64,000 bases of DNA from Macrolepiota albuminosa (GCA_027475525.1 JAMWFC010000091.1:682001-746000), one strand, 5' to 3'; numbered from the stretch's first letter, positions 23,094 to 34,317 are shown. The notes: generated by a model not told the origin, from the letters alone. Made by a program: numbers and translations.

Positions 23094-24372
23094 ACAGGTA
23101 CATTGCCATCCATGTAATTTATAATGAGTTTACATAAGGCTCAGAACAAGACACAGAGCGTTCGGTTCATCCCACACCGCAGTTCTGCTAAAATATAACA
23201 CTGACGAGACTTCCTGAAGCAGAAAGTCTAGTGAAGCCCGAGAAAACTCCGGCTTAACAGGATTCCCAGAGGGTCACTTGCAATCACTTGTTCGCAGCAT
23301 CCAAATGCCATGGAAATCACCGAGAGCTCGGATATCACTCGATGTGCTAGCAGATCGACGGGTACTGATGTTGTCGTAGATGTGGAGGGTTGAAGAAGGT
23401 ACCGCGCACACGGTTGGCTGGCCTGTCAGTCGTGAGATTCGAACGACGGCAAGGGTGTGGTGTGGTCTTCGACTGAGGGTGGCGGTGCTGTCACACGAAT
23501 TCCCTCAGAGATTTCGTTGCGTTCTCGTACCCGACAAGCCCACGACAGCAAAAAATTTCCCGCCCTGCCACCCAAAGTCTAGTACAGCGGAACAGGCAAA
23601 TAACACGCATCCCAAGACAGTCAACAATAACAACGCGCCCTAATGACTTCGGGGCTCATGAAGAAATTCAGCATCTAAATATCAAAATTTGTCAATTCGT
23701 AATATATATGCAGGATGAGGTCAAGAAGAAAGAAGATGTGCTCTTGGAGGCTGATGCTCATCAAATCACCTGCCTTCGCAGCAGGCACGTGATGCCTTGG
23801 CACGTCCGGTCAGAATACCCGGAGGCTGGAGCGCAGACAAATTATGTTCCATGAAATAAAAGACATTTATTGGTGCATGCGTCGTACTAAGGAAAACCCC
23901 TCATATTAGACGTGGATCTAGTATTTATATCCACCTCTAATATGAGGGGTTGCGTGGGAACTACAGGTGCCCCCTTAATGTACAGAAGTAACGCTGACTA
24001 AGTACCCAAGCAAACTAGCTAGCTAGCCTTCAAAACTGCAACAAGAACTGCAATAGACTGCAATAGACTCGATTGACGATTGATGCAAGTTACCAACAAT
24101 CTAGTAAAGATGGTGTAGTAGATAGATATATAATCGACTGTAGCAAGTGGATAAAAAAAAACGACAAAATCCTACGGACAAGAACAAAAAAGATAACGAC
24201 AGTGGTATGTTATATGTAATGTATTTAGAGGAGGAAGTGGGTGGGGTATGTACTAGCAAATGGAATCAATAAAGCAACAAAAAGGGGGTAATAGTAGTAA
24301 TAACAACGAAAAAGAAAAAAAAAAGAGAGAAAAAAAGAAATAGTCTAATGACATCGATATCCGGACAAAAAA
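23094..24372. other. Intergenic with a strong hairpin
   Basis: Upstream of the 728-aa gene and downstream of the Ser/Pro-rich gene. No supported gene. Holds the inverted repeat at 23895-23951 and A-rich runs near 24300. Confidence 0.45.
23895..23951. repeat. 22-nt inverted repeat, 13-nt loop
   Basis: Left arm 23895-23916 and right arm 23930-23951 are complementary with one mismatch (core AACCCCTCATATTAG / CTAATATGAGGGGTT). It would fold into a stable RNA or DNA hairpin. Function unknown; it may be a miniature transposon end pair or a transcript hairpin. Confidence 0.85.
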
Positions 24373-26626
24373 TTACAACGGTATAGGATTCTGGATGTTC
24401 AGCGCGACAGAGGACCTGAAGCTAGACGACGGGGGACGCATTCTAGCCATACTAGAGCGGTACGTCATCCCAGTGCCGACGCGGGGCCTGGGACGGTTCA
24501 TGTCCGTGGCGGGAGTGACGGGGCTCGGGGTGCTCGGTGTGCTGGGGAGCGAGCCACGCGACGACTCGAGCGGGGGCGGACACGGACAGATGTTGTGAGT
24601 GTCCACGCTGACGGCCGGGACGGGGACGGGACGGCGGTCGACTCGAGCGGGGGCGGACACGGACAGATGTTGTGAGTGTCCACGCTGACGGCCGGGACGG
24701 GGACGGGACGGCGGTCGTGTGGTTTCTGCTGCTGCTGTCGCTGGCGAGTAGTAGGGGGGCGGGCCCGGGCCCGTGGGGGCTTGTGGGCGAGGTTAGCCGG
24801 AGAGACCGCGGGGTCTTTATCATGCTCGGCGCGGTCTCTACGGGTGTGGACGACACCTTTGTTGTTGTTGTTGTGGCTCGTACGGAAGAGGGAGAGATGA
24901 AAGAGGAGGCGTGGGTGCTTCGTGTGCTTCCTGAGCGGGCCCGGCTTTCGGTCGTGCCGACGTTGCTCTCGCTGCTCCTGCGCATCGCTCCGATTGGCTT
25001 GATGGCTCTGGAAGGGGGCATTGACCTGGCGTTGTCGATGATACTGGACCGCGGAAGAGGCGGAAGGCTCTTTTCCCTGTTGAGCTGTGCCCCGCCTCTG
25101 ATATCCGGCGAGGTGGGAGTGTAGCGACTGAACGTGTCCATGACGGTGTCGATTTCCTCGTTCTCCGGGATGGCGCCGGCGGAGCTGTGGGTTTTTATGC
25201 TGAGCGCTCGGGGTTTGCAGCCGGCGTTGGGGCTCTTCTGGGGAAGGGAAAGGATCTTGCCGAATTCGTCGACTTGAGGGGTATAGTCGGAGATGCGGAG
25301 ACTGCTGGAAGAGTAGGAGCGGGCAAAAGGGCGGGCGGAGGCCGAGGAGGATTTGCGAGAGGGGAGAGATGTGTGGTAATCGGAAGTGCCGCTGCTGCTT
25401 CTGGAAGGAGCCGAGGAGAGGGAATTGGTGGAGCGTGAGAGGACGAGAGAGGAGGCGGAAGAGCGGTTGGTGAGGTTGAGGGAGGAGATGCGCCGGGTCA
25501 GAGCAGAGGGAGCGTCTTCGTCCTCGCTGGAAGGAGTTGGCAGAGTTGAAGGTAAATGTAAAAAGGAACATACCTGTCGCTCCAGCCGAGACCGGTGGTG
25601 AGGCCGATGCCGCCTCTGAGAAGGCGGCCGTCTCGGTGGCGCACGCGACGCTTTACAGTATCACGAGCGTCTTTGAGGGGGCGAGGATTCTTTGAGGTGG
25701 TGGTAGAGGCTAAAAGGGAAAGATGAGCATCGAGTCAATATGAAAAGTAGTATAGTACCGAGAGAGGCGAGGCTGTCGCGGGCTGAAGGCTGTGTGATGA
25801 GCTTTGACTGAGGAGACAGCAGACCGTGGCGCATCATGAGGTGCCTGTATCAATGTTAAGATGGCGAGTGATGAACAGCACAGCAACGCACGGCAGGGGA
25901 GTATGGAGATCGAGACTAGAGTCACTGGCATCGCTGTCAAAGCCTTCGAGGTGACGTTCGAGCTCGGAAAAACGGCTTTCCTCGTCGGGACGGGCAAAGT
26001 CGTCGTAGTCGATCCAGGAACGAGCGTCATAGTCGTCATCGTCTGATGGGACGGGATCAGGGTGGCGGTAGCAAAGTCGTCGTAGTCGATCCAGGAACGA
26101 GCGTCATAGTCGTCATCGTCTGATGGGACGGGATCAGGGTGGCGGTAGACGCCATAGGGAAGGTTAGTGGCCTTGAACTTGGACTTGTGGAGCGAGTTGG
26201 CGCGGGGGCGGGGAGTGGCAGAGAGAATGGCGGGAATATCCGGACTGGGCGAGCGAGGCGGGGAGGAGGCGAGAATATGGTGCGGCGGGACGACGACATG
26301 GTCTGGGGGTCAATGGGGTCTGCCACTGACAGAGCACGGGCAAGGGGTGGGAGAGCAGCCTGCCTGCTGTCACCTGACTCGTCATCAAAAGCAGACGCAG
26401 CGCGGAGGATGTCGCGGACGTCGATGGCGGCGAGGGAGTCGACGGTGGGCGCGGCGACGTGGGCATGGGCGGGGAGGGGCGGCAGCGGGGACGACGGTGG
26501 GCGGGACGGCGGGGGATTGGGAGAGGTGGGGGTGCGGGGGATGTGGGTGGGCGGGGCGGGGAAGGAGCCCAGGAGGAGAGGATCGAGGGGACGCATTTGG
26601 CAGAGAGACGAGTCCCCTGCGTCCAT
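24373..26626 (-). CDS. Ser/Pro-rich conserved fungal protein, frames broken by two 77-bp duplications
   Basis: Pieced together on the minus strand. Exon 1 from 26626: MDAGDSSLCQMRPLDPLLLG, then a Pro-rich stretch and DILRAASAFDDES. After an intron: HHILASSPPRSPSPDIPAIL, SLHKSKFKATNLPYGVYRHP, DYDARSWIDYDDFA. Removing one 77-bp copy lets this run straight on to RPDEESRFSELERHLEGFDS. After another intron: HLMMRHGLLSPQSKLITQPS; then KDARDTVKRRVRHRDGRLLR and GGIGLTTGLGWSD; then a long Ser-rich part (MDTFSRYTPTSPDIRGG, EKSLPPLPRSS). The end frame holds GTGMTYRSSMARMRPPSSSF and NIQNPIPL. It has no known domain; the conserved blocks suggest a regulatory or scaffold protein. The C-terminal frame does not join cleanly even after removing a copy, so that exon border is unsolved. 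Confidence 0.6.
24562..24715. repeat. Exact 77-bp tandem duplication
   Basis: 24562-24638 repeats exactly at 24639-24715, inside the C-terminal part of the Ser/Pro-rich gene. Confidence 0.95.
25994..26147. repeat. Exact 77-bp tandem duplication
   Basis: 25994-26070 repeats exactly at 26071-26147. It shifts the frame of the Ser/Pro-rich gene; deleting one copy restores it. Confidence 0.95.
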
Positions 26627-26662
26627 TTCAACAAAACAAAATGAATCCACTCTTGTTGTCAA

Positions 26663-29577
26663 TCATTGCATCACGTAAGCCATCTCCAATATCCTAGCCT
26701 ACACAGGCGCCCGTTCCGTCCGTCCGCCACCTGTCATCGGCCCTGATTCCTGTTCATTAGCCTTTTCTTTCTGCTGAAGAGGACCTCCGTGCCTGCTTTC
26801 AGCGTTCCTCTTCAGCCTCCGTGCCTCGACGAGTGCCCTCCATTAATGATCGTCGCACCCCTCGTGCTCAATTCACTCTCCATAACCGCCACCGCCACTC
26901 CCACACCCGGCTCCGAATTTTCCGCAGTCTCTATATCTTCCTCGGCCATTTTTTCTGCCCCGCGGCTCCTGCTTCTCTTGTTCTAGCGGAGCACCTCGAG
27001 ACGACATAAACTCCCTACTCGGATCCTCCTTCGTCTTCTTTACTTTAATTTCCTAGGCCTGCGATATAACACGTTTTTTTTCGCATTTCATCCATAGTCT
27101 ATCCTCGTGCAGCGTTCATCACTTGCCTCTAAAGCCCAAAGTCTTCTTGTGAAGAGGTGCATGGTACACTGAGTGCACAGCGTGTCCCACGCTGGACGCG
27201 CACTTGTGCGGCAATCAATTTGATGGTCATCTGTCATCCCCTACGCCAACTTGTGTCCGTTATGCTCGTATACTTTGATCTCTATTATTGACCGTTTGTG
27301 TCCAAAAAGCTAAATATAGTAGCATTACTGCAAATGCGATATCGGCGCATGTGTAGAGGTTCGTCCTCCACCTCTGGCAGGGATTGGTTTAGACTCTGAG
27401 GTTAATCATTAGTTTGCAGGGAGCGGCGTATACTTTGTGTTGGCGTCTTCCATTCTAAAGATTTGCTACACAAGAAAGATATCGTCCTTTTTTTTCTTTT
27501 GAAGAAGATGAGGAGGAGGAGGAGCGTGTGCCTGTGATGCTTGCATGCATGCATGCACCAGGGACATCTGTCGCGGCGCGGCGCGGCGTACATACGTACG
27601 TACGTATTTCGTGTGAATCGTGATCCCCCTACAAAGTGGGGTGGGTGACGGAACTGTCGGTCGAAAACACCCCCAAATCGATAAACACTTTTCGAAGGAT
27701 TCCAGCTGAACTCGTCATGGCATGACTGGATATTTCTTTCTTTTTTTTGCGAAATTCATTTTCTGAAATTCTAGGATCTAGGATCCAGGATCCAGGCACA
27801 GACGACCCCTCCCCCCTGAACACTGACTGAACACTGGGATTAGCCGTACATAGGACAAACTTTATTCAACGCGTTCGTACGCCCCCGAGTGCCTAGGTAG
27901 GTACATACAGAGTTCAACCCTCCCGCGCACCCATGCCCCCCTTGAAGATCCCACACCCGAGTCCGCGTGCGTTGCAGAAATGGTTAAACGGTTGGTGGAG
28001 TTGGCGTGCCTGAGTTGCACTTGATAATCACATGATAGATTGGACCTGAAGGTGAGATTACTTTCGTTTTGATAGATACTTACTTACTAAATTACTCGCC
28101 TTGCGCTTTTTGCAGCCAGAGGACATCGGAGGTATCTGTATGGTGTGAACGTGACGTCGACCATGCTTGGACGAGTTGCGAGATAATCGTGTGGTTCCTG
28201 TCTTTTGGCTTTTCACTCGTTCACTGAAGACTTGGAGTCTTTACCCCCCCACCTGGCTCCTGTCCGGTTCTTTTTAGTTGAGATCAAAAAGGGATGTGTG
28301 ACCTTTTTCATCCTCCCAAAAGGCCGGTTTATGGTTACATACAGAGCGATGACAGCCATTTTTGGTGATCTGTTACAAACAAAACCTTGGCCTGGGTTCT
28401 TTGCTGGACTCGTCTACTATTGACGGGAAAAGAGCTTTTGCTTCCTCAGAGATACTTAAATCGTCTAGTGAGTGGTTTTACAACTCACAGCTAGATTAAG
28501 ATACCTATAGGTGTTCACAAAGTGCGCTATAAATACCGAAGCTCCTCAGGAAGGAACGGATTTTGACCGTTGGGAATTCTCGGCTCGGACCGTTTCTTCG
28601 TTTGGAGATACGATGTCGATTTAATTGCTGTTTGGGTGTCTCCTGATACCAAAGGCGACAGTTCTCCATAATTGATGATTGAGGATGATATTATATTGAT
28701 CGTTCGTACCAACCCACCCCTTCTACGTACATAAACCTGGTGTTTTTCTCCGATATTGAAACCGCAAGAAATGATGGATTTTTGCTCACACCTCCTTGGT
28801 GAACGGACTATGTTGGATCTACACTATATGGAAATTCACATCATCAGATACTCCTATATGGATGTACCTTGGTTCCGCAGCCATCCGCTTTTGTGCAGAG
28901 CACATAATAGCGTAATATTGGAGCGAGCGAAGATCGACGAGGTAGCTCCTTACTTGAGGAACAAGTCGTACGCCACATGGAACGGCGCGACGTTTGTGGG
29001 AAGCCCAGTCCGTCCTGGTCGTAATGCTTGTATTTATCTGTCCTGCTTCTGGTCGGCTATCGCTATCTGTCCTAACGAATGATTAGCCGGGCCGGATTGG
29101 CGAGCAACTGAGCTCATTTGTTTAAAAAGGGATATGCGTATGTATGTCAGAAGCTCCTCCGCGATGTAACCTTGCACATCACACACGCCACGCGAACTCT
29201 GCGAGGAAAGTTATAGTACCTACAATACATGCACACCACCAGGATTAATTATCACCGGCGTAGAGTACGATAGATACTTTACCCCCGTCTCTTAGTCTTG
29301 TATTATGGCTTGCCGGCGGCATAAACAGAATTCATTCTTTCATTCATTCAAGCTATGAAGCAAGGTTGGGCACGCGCCCCGAGTCAGTTTTTGCGGCATG
29401 CCGAGGGATCAGATGTGATAAATTTGAGATAAACACGTGGCCGCCTGTGTTTGTTGATTGTCTCCTGGAGTCCAAGTCGGCCTACCCACATTGTTAGCCG
29501 TCGCCAATTCTCCGCTCGACGTTCCCCGTCCTCCTCGACCCCCACCGGTCATCCTGCTCGATCTCGACCGCCACGTT
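26663..29577. other. Long intergenic region with simple repeats
   Basis: 2.9 kb without a supported gene between two divergently transcribed genes. Holds short simple repeats: GCATGCATGCATGCATG near 27542 and ACGTACGTACGTACGT near 27592, and CATT/CATTC runs near 29335. Open frames at 28205-28423 and 28756-29082 have no motif and no intron evidence. Confidence 0.45.
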
Positions 29578-30871
29578 ATGACAACCCGCGATCCTGTACT
29601 TTTCTCGTCACACGACTTCCAGCGCCCGTCTCCGACCCCCCGCCGCCATCGCTCCCAGTCCTCTGTCTCTTCCCGCTCCCTGTCTACTAAGCGCTCACCT
29701 TCGCCTATCATCGCCTTCTCTCCCACTTCAATATCCTCCGAGTCAAAGGGCGTTAAAAACATCACACGAAAAGTCATAAAGACCCTAGAAGGGCTGGGTC
29801 ACCTCGACAGCACGGATATGGATGAGCAGGAGTGCGAGAGTGAGGAGAAATGTGATATTATCGAGGCCACTGAAGTAGAAGCAGTTTTGAACGGCGCTGC
29901 TTTACCTCGTGAGATGTCGGGGGGCGACGCGGCTTCCAAGAAGGTCGATTGGGAGATACCACGAAAGCTCCTGCACTCTTCGATCGGGTTCGGAACAGTG
30001 TATCTATATGTGACGAACGGAGACGTTAAGACGGTCATCGTTCTACTCTGGACCGCTCTCGCAGTCATCGTCCCTGCAGACATCTTGCGCCTCCAGTCAC
30101 CTGCCTTTGAGCGGATATACGAGCGTTGCCTCGGGTTTCTCATGCGAGAATGCGAAAAGGTACTTGATCGGTTAATGGCGTTCTATGTCGCTGACACATT
30201 CCTGTAGAAAACGACGAATGGCGTGATATGGTACATCTTAGGTGTCAATTTTGTCCTCACATTTTATCCCCTCGATGTTGCCACTGTCGCTGTTCTCATG
30301 TACATTCATTTCCTCGAGTTTATTTTCGCTAGATTGACTTTTATCTCTAGCCTTTCCTGGGCCGACACGGCAGCTTCCACTTTTGGCCGCCTCTATGGCT
30401 CACGGACACGTCCATTGCCTCCACGGACACCGGTTTTACGCCTTCCCCTCGCTCCCCGGAAATCTCTTGCGGGTTTTATCGCCGCTGCGATTACCGGTGC
30501 AGTCATCGCATTTGGCTTCTGGGGCCTCGTTGCCCCTGTACGGAACGACCTCACTTGGACTTGGAATAACGGCGTCTTAGCTTCTCCCTCTGCACCCGCG
30601 TCCGTCTTACCTGCTTTGGGCATTACTGGCTCTGGATTGGCTGGGGCTGGCGGATTCCTGGGGCTTGGGGTAATCAGCATCGTGGCAGGATTTGTTAGTG
30701 GAGTAGCAGAAGCCCTCGGTACGCTCCTTCTTTTCTTTATTTCTAATTCTACTTCTAACTCTTTACTTAGACCTTGGCTCTCTCGATGACAACCTCACGC
30801 TACCTATTATTTCAGGCGGATGCCTCCTTGGTTTCCTCAAGTTCCTAGGCCTCTTTTCTGCTCCGCCTTAA
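29578..30871 (+). CDS. DGK1: Dgk1-like CTP-dependent diacylglycerol kinase
   Basis: ER membrane enzyme that makes phosphatidate from diacylglycerol with CTP, a lipid-synthesis step found in fungi. Four exons: 29578-30159, 30208-30299, 30351-30718, 30771-30871. A Ser-rich start (HRSQSSVSSRSLSTKRSPSP) is followed by WEIPRKLLHSSIGFGTVYLY, PADILRLQSPAFERIYE, LGFLMRE, NGVIWYILGV, FYPLDVATVAVL, ILSWADTAASTFGRLYGS and DLGSLDDNLTLPIISGG, all in the family order, with several membrane helices. The splice joins restore each block (ATVAVLILSWAD, EALDLGSLDD). A Met at 29458 in the same frame would add 40 Pro-rich residues; I prefer 29578, with low certainty on the start only. Confidence 0.88.
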
Positions 30872-31269
30872 ACGGACTTGATCTTTTGTGTGAATATTAT
30901 TAATATTACTGAGTATACCATTTACCCCGCTGACGATTCTCGGCACTTTGATATATCTCAATGGTGGTGATATTACCCATCCTTGCTAATATAATGCACT
31001 GCGAATCCTCGTGGATCATCTCCGAATGCAGACATACGCTATATATCTCTAGACAGACCATCAAGGATACGAATTCACCCGCACAGTTGTTCACATCGCC
31101 TATAACTGTACTATTATGTCCATTAATCGTAAGATAATGCTCCCCAAGCGACACATTTTGTCAAGGTCCCTGTCCCTCATCACGGTCTTGGATACCATCA
31201 TGAACAGCTTTGACAACTATGGTCTCATTTACGGAGTTCCGGTTCAAATATAGATTTGTGAATCGTATC
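30872..31269. other. Intergenic, 3' of DGK1
   Basis: No gene seen. The boundary to the dispersed repeat that begins near 31270 is approximate. Confidence 0.4.
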
Positions 31270-31870
31270 TGACTTTGCGATCGGACCACGTAGGAATTGT
31301 GTTAAAGGACGTCTGCGTTCGTGTCTCTGGTTCAAATTGATTGTTACTCTGTTATACATTTATTAGGTGTTGATCCTCTAGAGTGACTCCGATTATGCTG
31401 ACTTCCTCGACTTTCGAGTCCTTGTGTATATGTGAGTACCAATTTCAGTGGCGATAAACAGGCTTAATCGGCTCTCGTCCCGCGATGAGGTAACTTGGAT
31501 GATGAACTGGTCTCGTTACTACTATCTTCTCACGTTCCCTGCAGCATTAGTATCAGCATTCGTGTGTGCAAACAATCTCAGCCCATTTTGCCTTTTTCGA
31601 GCCGTCCATATAGTATATCAATGCCTTAACGCTTGACAGTTCATATCTTCATCTGTCACTTGTAGTACGCAAACGAACAGTTATAGATGGAGATAGTGTT
31701 TGATTGTCGGAGTACTTGATAGTTACCTCTAGCGTGAGTCACATCTGTGCATCCTCCTTCGCAAATGAACGAATCTGATAGATAAACTGTCGGACCGGTT
31801 TAGACTGATCGGTGCCATCTCCTGTAAGATACAGGTCGACAGTCCGAAACTTTTTACTCCGTTAATCAGT
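31270..31870 (+). repeat. Dispersed repeat, left part of glycine-rich cassette 1
   Basis: Clearly similar to the reverse complement of about 55020-55620: shared strings include GTGACTCCGATTAT, TTCGTGTGTGCAAACA, CAGCCCATTTTGC and GTTTGATTGTCGG. In both places it lies about 1 kb upstream of a glycine-rich gene and in the same orientation to it, so it belongs to the duplicated unit. No coding content recognised. Confidence 0.75.
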
Positions 31871-32146
31871 CATAATAGTCGCGGAATGACAAGGCTGCTC
31901 ATTTATCATATTGATCAATATGGATCCCCTTTTCCTCCAAGAATGGGCAAGTCCTCGGACAGATTAGAATGATCATCCACCTAAGTCGTTTGATTTTTCA
32001 TCCGTTGTTTTAGACATGCATGACGCAGCACGCTGGTCAATCTTTTTCTTACGTTTCAAGTTCAAATAGGCGCTCAAGGTATGCTGTCTGGATTTTTTTT
32101 TTTGAGGAACGTTGCCCTATTACGAGTCGTTCTGTGACCCACGCCG

Positions 32147-32881
32147 CAGTGTTCAGAGAACTTCAATATTAACAGGCATTTCACTCGTTCACGTTATTAC
32201 GACAAGGATGATTCTATTTTCCAACCCCTCGGAAGGATGAACCCCACACGACAAACGACTATTGGTGAGATATAAAACAATTGGAAAGGCCACTTTACTT
32301 TCAACAAATACTTGTGCAACATGTTTCGTTGTACGCAGAAGGGGACTGTATGTGTGAGAAACGCCACAGGAGACTGTCAGTCTGTATGGAACTACAAAAC
32401 TATTGTCAGACTAGTGGGTATGTAGTATTTAGGTGACACAGACTCCTATCAAATTTAAACTTCGTTATTTTCCTCTCTTTCGTTGGGTACGCGCTCCTTT
32501 TTGTTGAAGGCTTGCCTCCCTATCTAACACAGTGGTGAACATGAGGTCACGACTCATCGACGATCCAGCTTCGATTCAGCTTTCACATGCGCCACCCAGG
32601 CTCTGTATTGCTTGGCCCTTGTCTGAGGTGCATACACAAGGATTCCCCTATTTCCCCTCCTTTTTCAGCAATATGTGGCGCTCCAGCACCCTTTTGCTCC
32701 TATGGGCGTTGAAAATCATATTCTACATCTCTATAGGAGGAACATCAGACCCACTTCAGCCGACCGTGAACACTGCCTCCATAAATCTGAACAGGTATAA
32801 AAGGACGTACAACAGCCCCAGCCCAACCCCATCCCCACACTTGCCCTCACAAGCCAACATCAACTCTCTACCACATCCATC
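32147..32881 (+). promoter_or_regulatory. Promoter of glycine-rich gene 1
   Basis: Highly similar to 44367-45029 and, more loosely, to the reverse complements upstream of the copies at 53.9 and 62.0 kb. A TATA box (TATAAAAG, 32796-32803) lies about 80 bases before the start codon and is kept in all four copies (44945; 53967 as TATAAGAG on the minus strand; 62051 on the minus strand). The open frame inside it at 32532-32885 is not conserved in length between copies, so I read it as non-coding. Confidence 0.7.
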
Positions 32882-33434
32882 ATGAAATTCTCCATTGTTG
32901 CTGCTATCTTCGTTCATGCCGCACTTGTTACGGCTGCACCTGTCACTGAGAATACGAATATTTCCAAGGTTTGTACATTCCATTTACAAATTTCAATTTT
33001 TAATAACTATCTTTCAGCGAGGATACTATAACTCCTACCGCTGGTACCCCTCATACAATTGGGGCGGAAATGGTGGTAATGGAGGGAACGGGGGAAACGG
33101 AGGAAACGGAGGATGGGGAGGCTATTCTGATTGGAATTCAAACTACGGAAATTGGTGGGGTGGTCGAAGTGGAGGCGGGAACGGTGGTAATGGTGGCAAC
33201 GGTGGGAATGGAGGCAATGGAGGCGGCTCTTGGTGGGGTGGATACTCTGGTGGTGGTAATGGGGGAAATGGCGGGAACGGAGGCAATGGTGGTAATGGAG
33301 GGGGAGGGTCTTGGGGCGGGAACGGTGGTAATGGAGGGAATGGTGGTAATGGTGGTAATGGAGGGGGAGGGTCTTGGGGTGGGAATGGTGGAAATGGCGG
33401 GAACGGAGGGAATGGCGGGAACGGTGGATGGTGA
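32882..33434 (+). CDS. Secreted glycine-rich (GGN) repeat protein, copy 1
   Basis: Two exons, 32882-32968 and 33018-33434. Exon 1 gives a signal peptide (MKFSIVAAIFVHAALVTA) and a short pro-segment APVTENTNISK. The splice joins K to RGYYNSY, creating a KR pair of the kind cut by Kex2. The mature part is RWYPSYNWGG followed by GGN triplets broken by aromatic blocks (GGWGGYSDWNSNYGNWWGG, GGSWWGGYSGG, GGGGSWGG). It ends in Trp and has no Cys in the repeat region. This copy has one more GGGGSWGG block than copies 2 and 3. Gly/Asn/Trp-rich composition suggests a structural wall or surface protein; that is inference. The intron is 49 nt. Confidence 0.85.
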
Positions 33435-33593
33435 TAACTACAAAAGAGCTCTATCAGTCTCATTTCTCGACTAATTGGTATGGGTTTATGGCACGGTTCT
33501 TTACGATAATATTTTTGTATTGAATAACCACCGATGGCTTCGTATTTCGACATCCAGACTTTTTTTATTGTCGCGCGATATCTCATTGCCTAT

Positions 33594-33830
33594 TGTTGAG
33601 TTTGACGCGCGACTTGATCTAGATGAAGACAAGTATACTAGGTAACGGGTGTAAGTTATAACAAAGTAACGCAGTGTAGAACTATGTCAGTTCACGCGCG
33701 TCATGCGGGTACGAACTGAGGTATCACAAATAAAGAAAAATTAACATAAGAGATGGCGTAGCGGAACACACGTGACAGATCTCTCAAGGCCACCGACTGT
33801 GTAGGAGTCGGTCCCAGTCAGCCTTTGACA
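33594..33830 (+). repeat. Solo LTR with TSD CCTAT
   Basis: 237 bp, TGTTGAG...TTTGACA, flanked by CCTAT at 33589-33593 and 33831-33835. The paralogous cassette near 53.24 kb has the uninterrupted site with a single CCTAT, so the insertion can be read directly. It contains a hairpin TCAGTTC...GAACTGA like the other LTRs here, but no clear duplicated unit. Confidence 0.88.
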
Positions 33831-34044
33831 CCTATTTCATGACTGTGAGAGAGAGAGAATAGTCACCATGACAGATGTCGGACAGGGGGGCAATTCTGCC
33901 CTATTCGATCCCAATCAAAAACCTTTTCCAGTGGATGCCATCAGTTTCAAAGCTCAGGGATGGGCCAGGAACCGAAAAATTAACCTTCTCTCATAAGACG
34001 CCTGTCACGAGCCATCGATTGACGGAGTTCAGCGAACAAGTCAA

Positions 34045-34317
34045 TTATGCTTCTTCATAGCTTACGGGGACAATCAAGAAGTAGGGAGTAAATGTCGTTG
34101 ACGCAACCAATCCATAAATGCCAGTCTCGGCGGCGGCAGCGGCGTTTCTCGGCCGAGCAGACAGCATGCAGTCTTTACGGCTCCCATTATAAATGACCTG
34201 TTTCAAACTTGGACTTTTCGAGTATTTCATCGTTGACGCTTGAAAATCGGTTGCGAAAACTGAAGATGTTTCTCGGATCGTGTATAAAGTTCGTACTTTG
34301 CAAGCAAAACTTGACAT
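34045..34317 (-). CDS. Small ORF paired with glycine-rich cassette, copy 1
   Basis: 90 codons, MSSFACKVRTLYTI...LIVPVSYEEA. The same frame is open in the other cassette (52774-53040), and the two products agree over their length with a few substitutions and one in-frame two-codon indel (SSVFATDF against VFTTDF). It faces the glycine-rich gene tail to tail. No domain known. Conservation of frame is suggestive, but recent duplication alone could explain it. Confidence 0.35.
   Translation of the reverse strand: MSSFACKVRTLYTIRETSSVFATDFQASTMKYSKSPSLKQVIYNGSRKDCMLSARPRNAAAAAETGIYGLVASTTFTPYFLIVPVSYEEA

Noticed and set aside
24498..25571. 357-codon minus-strand frame rich in Arg/His/Pro
   Set aside because: Shifted reading of a Ser/Pro-rich gene; conserved blocks lie in another frame.
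28756..29082. 108-codon frame
   Set aside because: No motif, no homologous copy in the window and no intron pattern; left as intergenic.
32532..32885. 117-codon frame upstream of glycine-rich gene 1 (and 44683-44886 in copy 2)
   Set aside because: Lies in the promoter, contains the TATA box, differs in length and end between copies, and has no motif.
33301..33420. Near-tandem repeat in the glycine-rich gene as an eleventh 77-bp case
   Set aside because: Period is about 60 and inexact; it is a natural protein repeat block.
33143..33586. Long Pro/Phe-rich frames opposite the GGN repeats (also 45291-45548, 53246-53626, 61423-61638)
   Set aside because: Mirror reading of a codon repeat; signal peptide, intron and stop are on the other strand.
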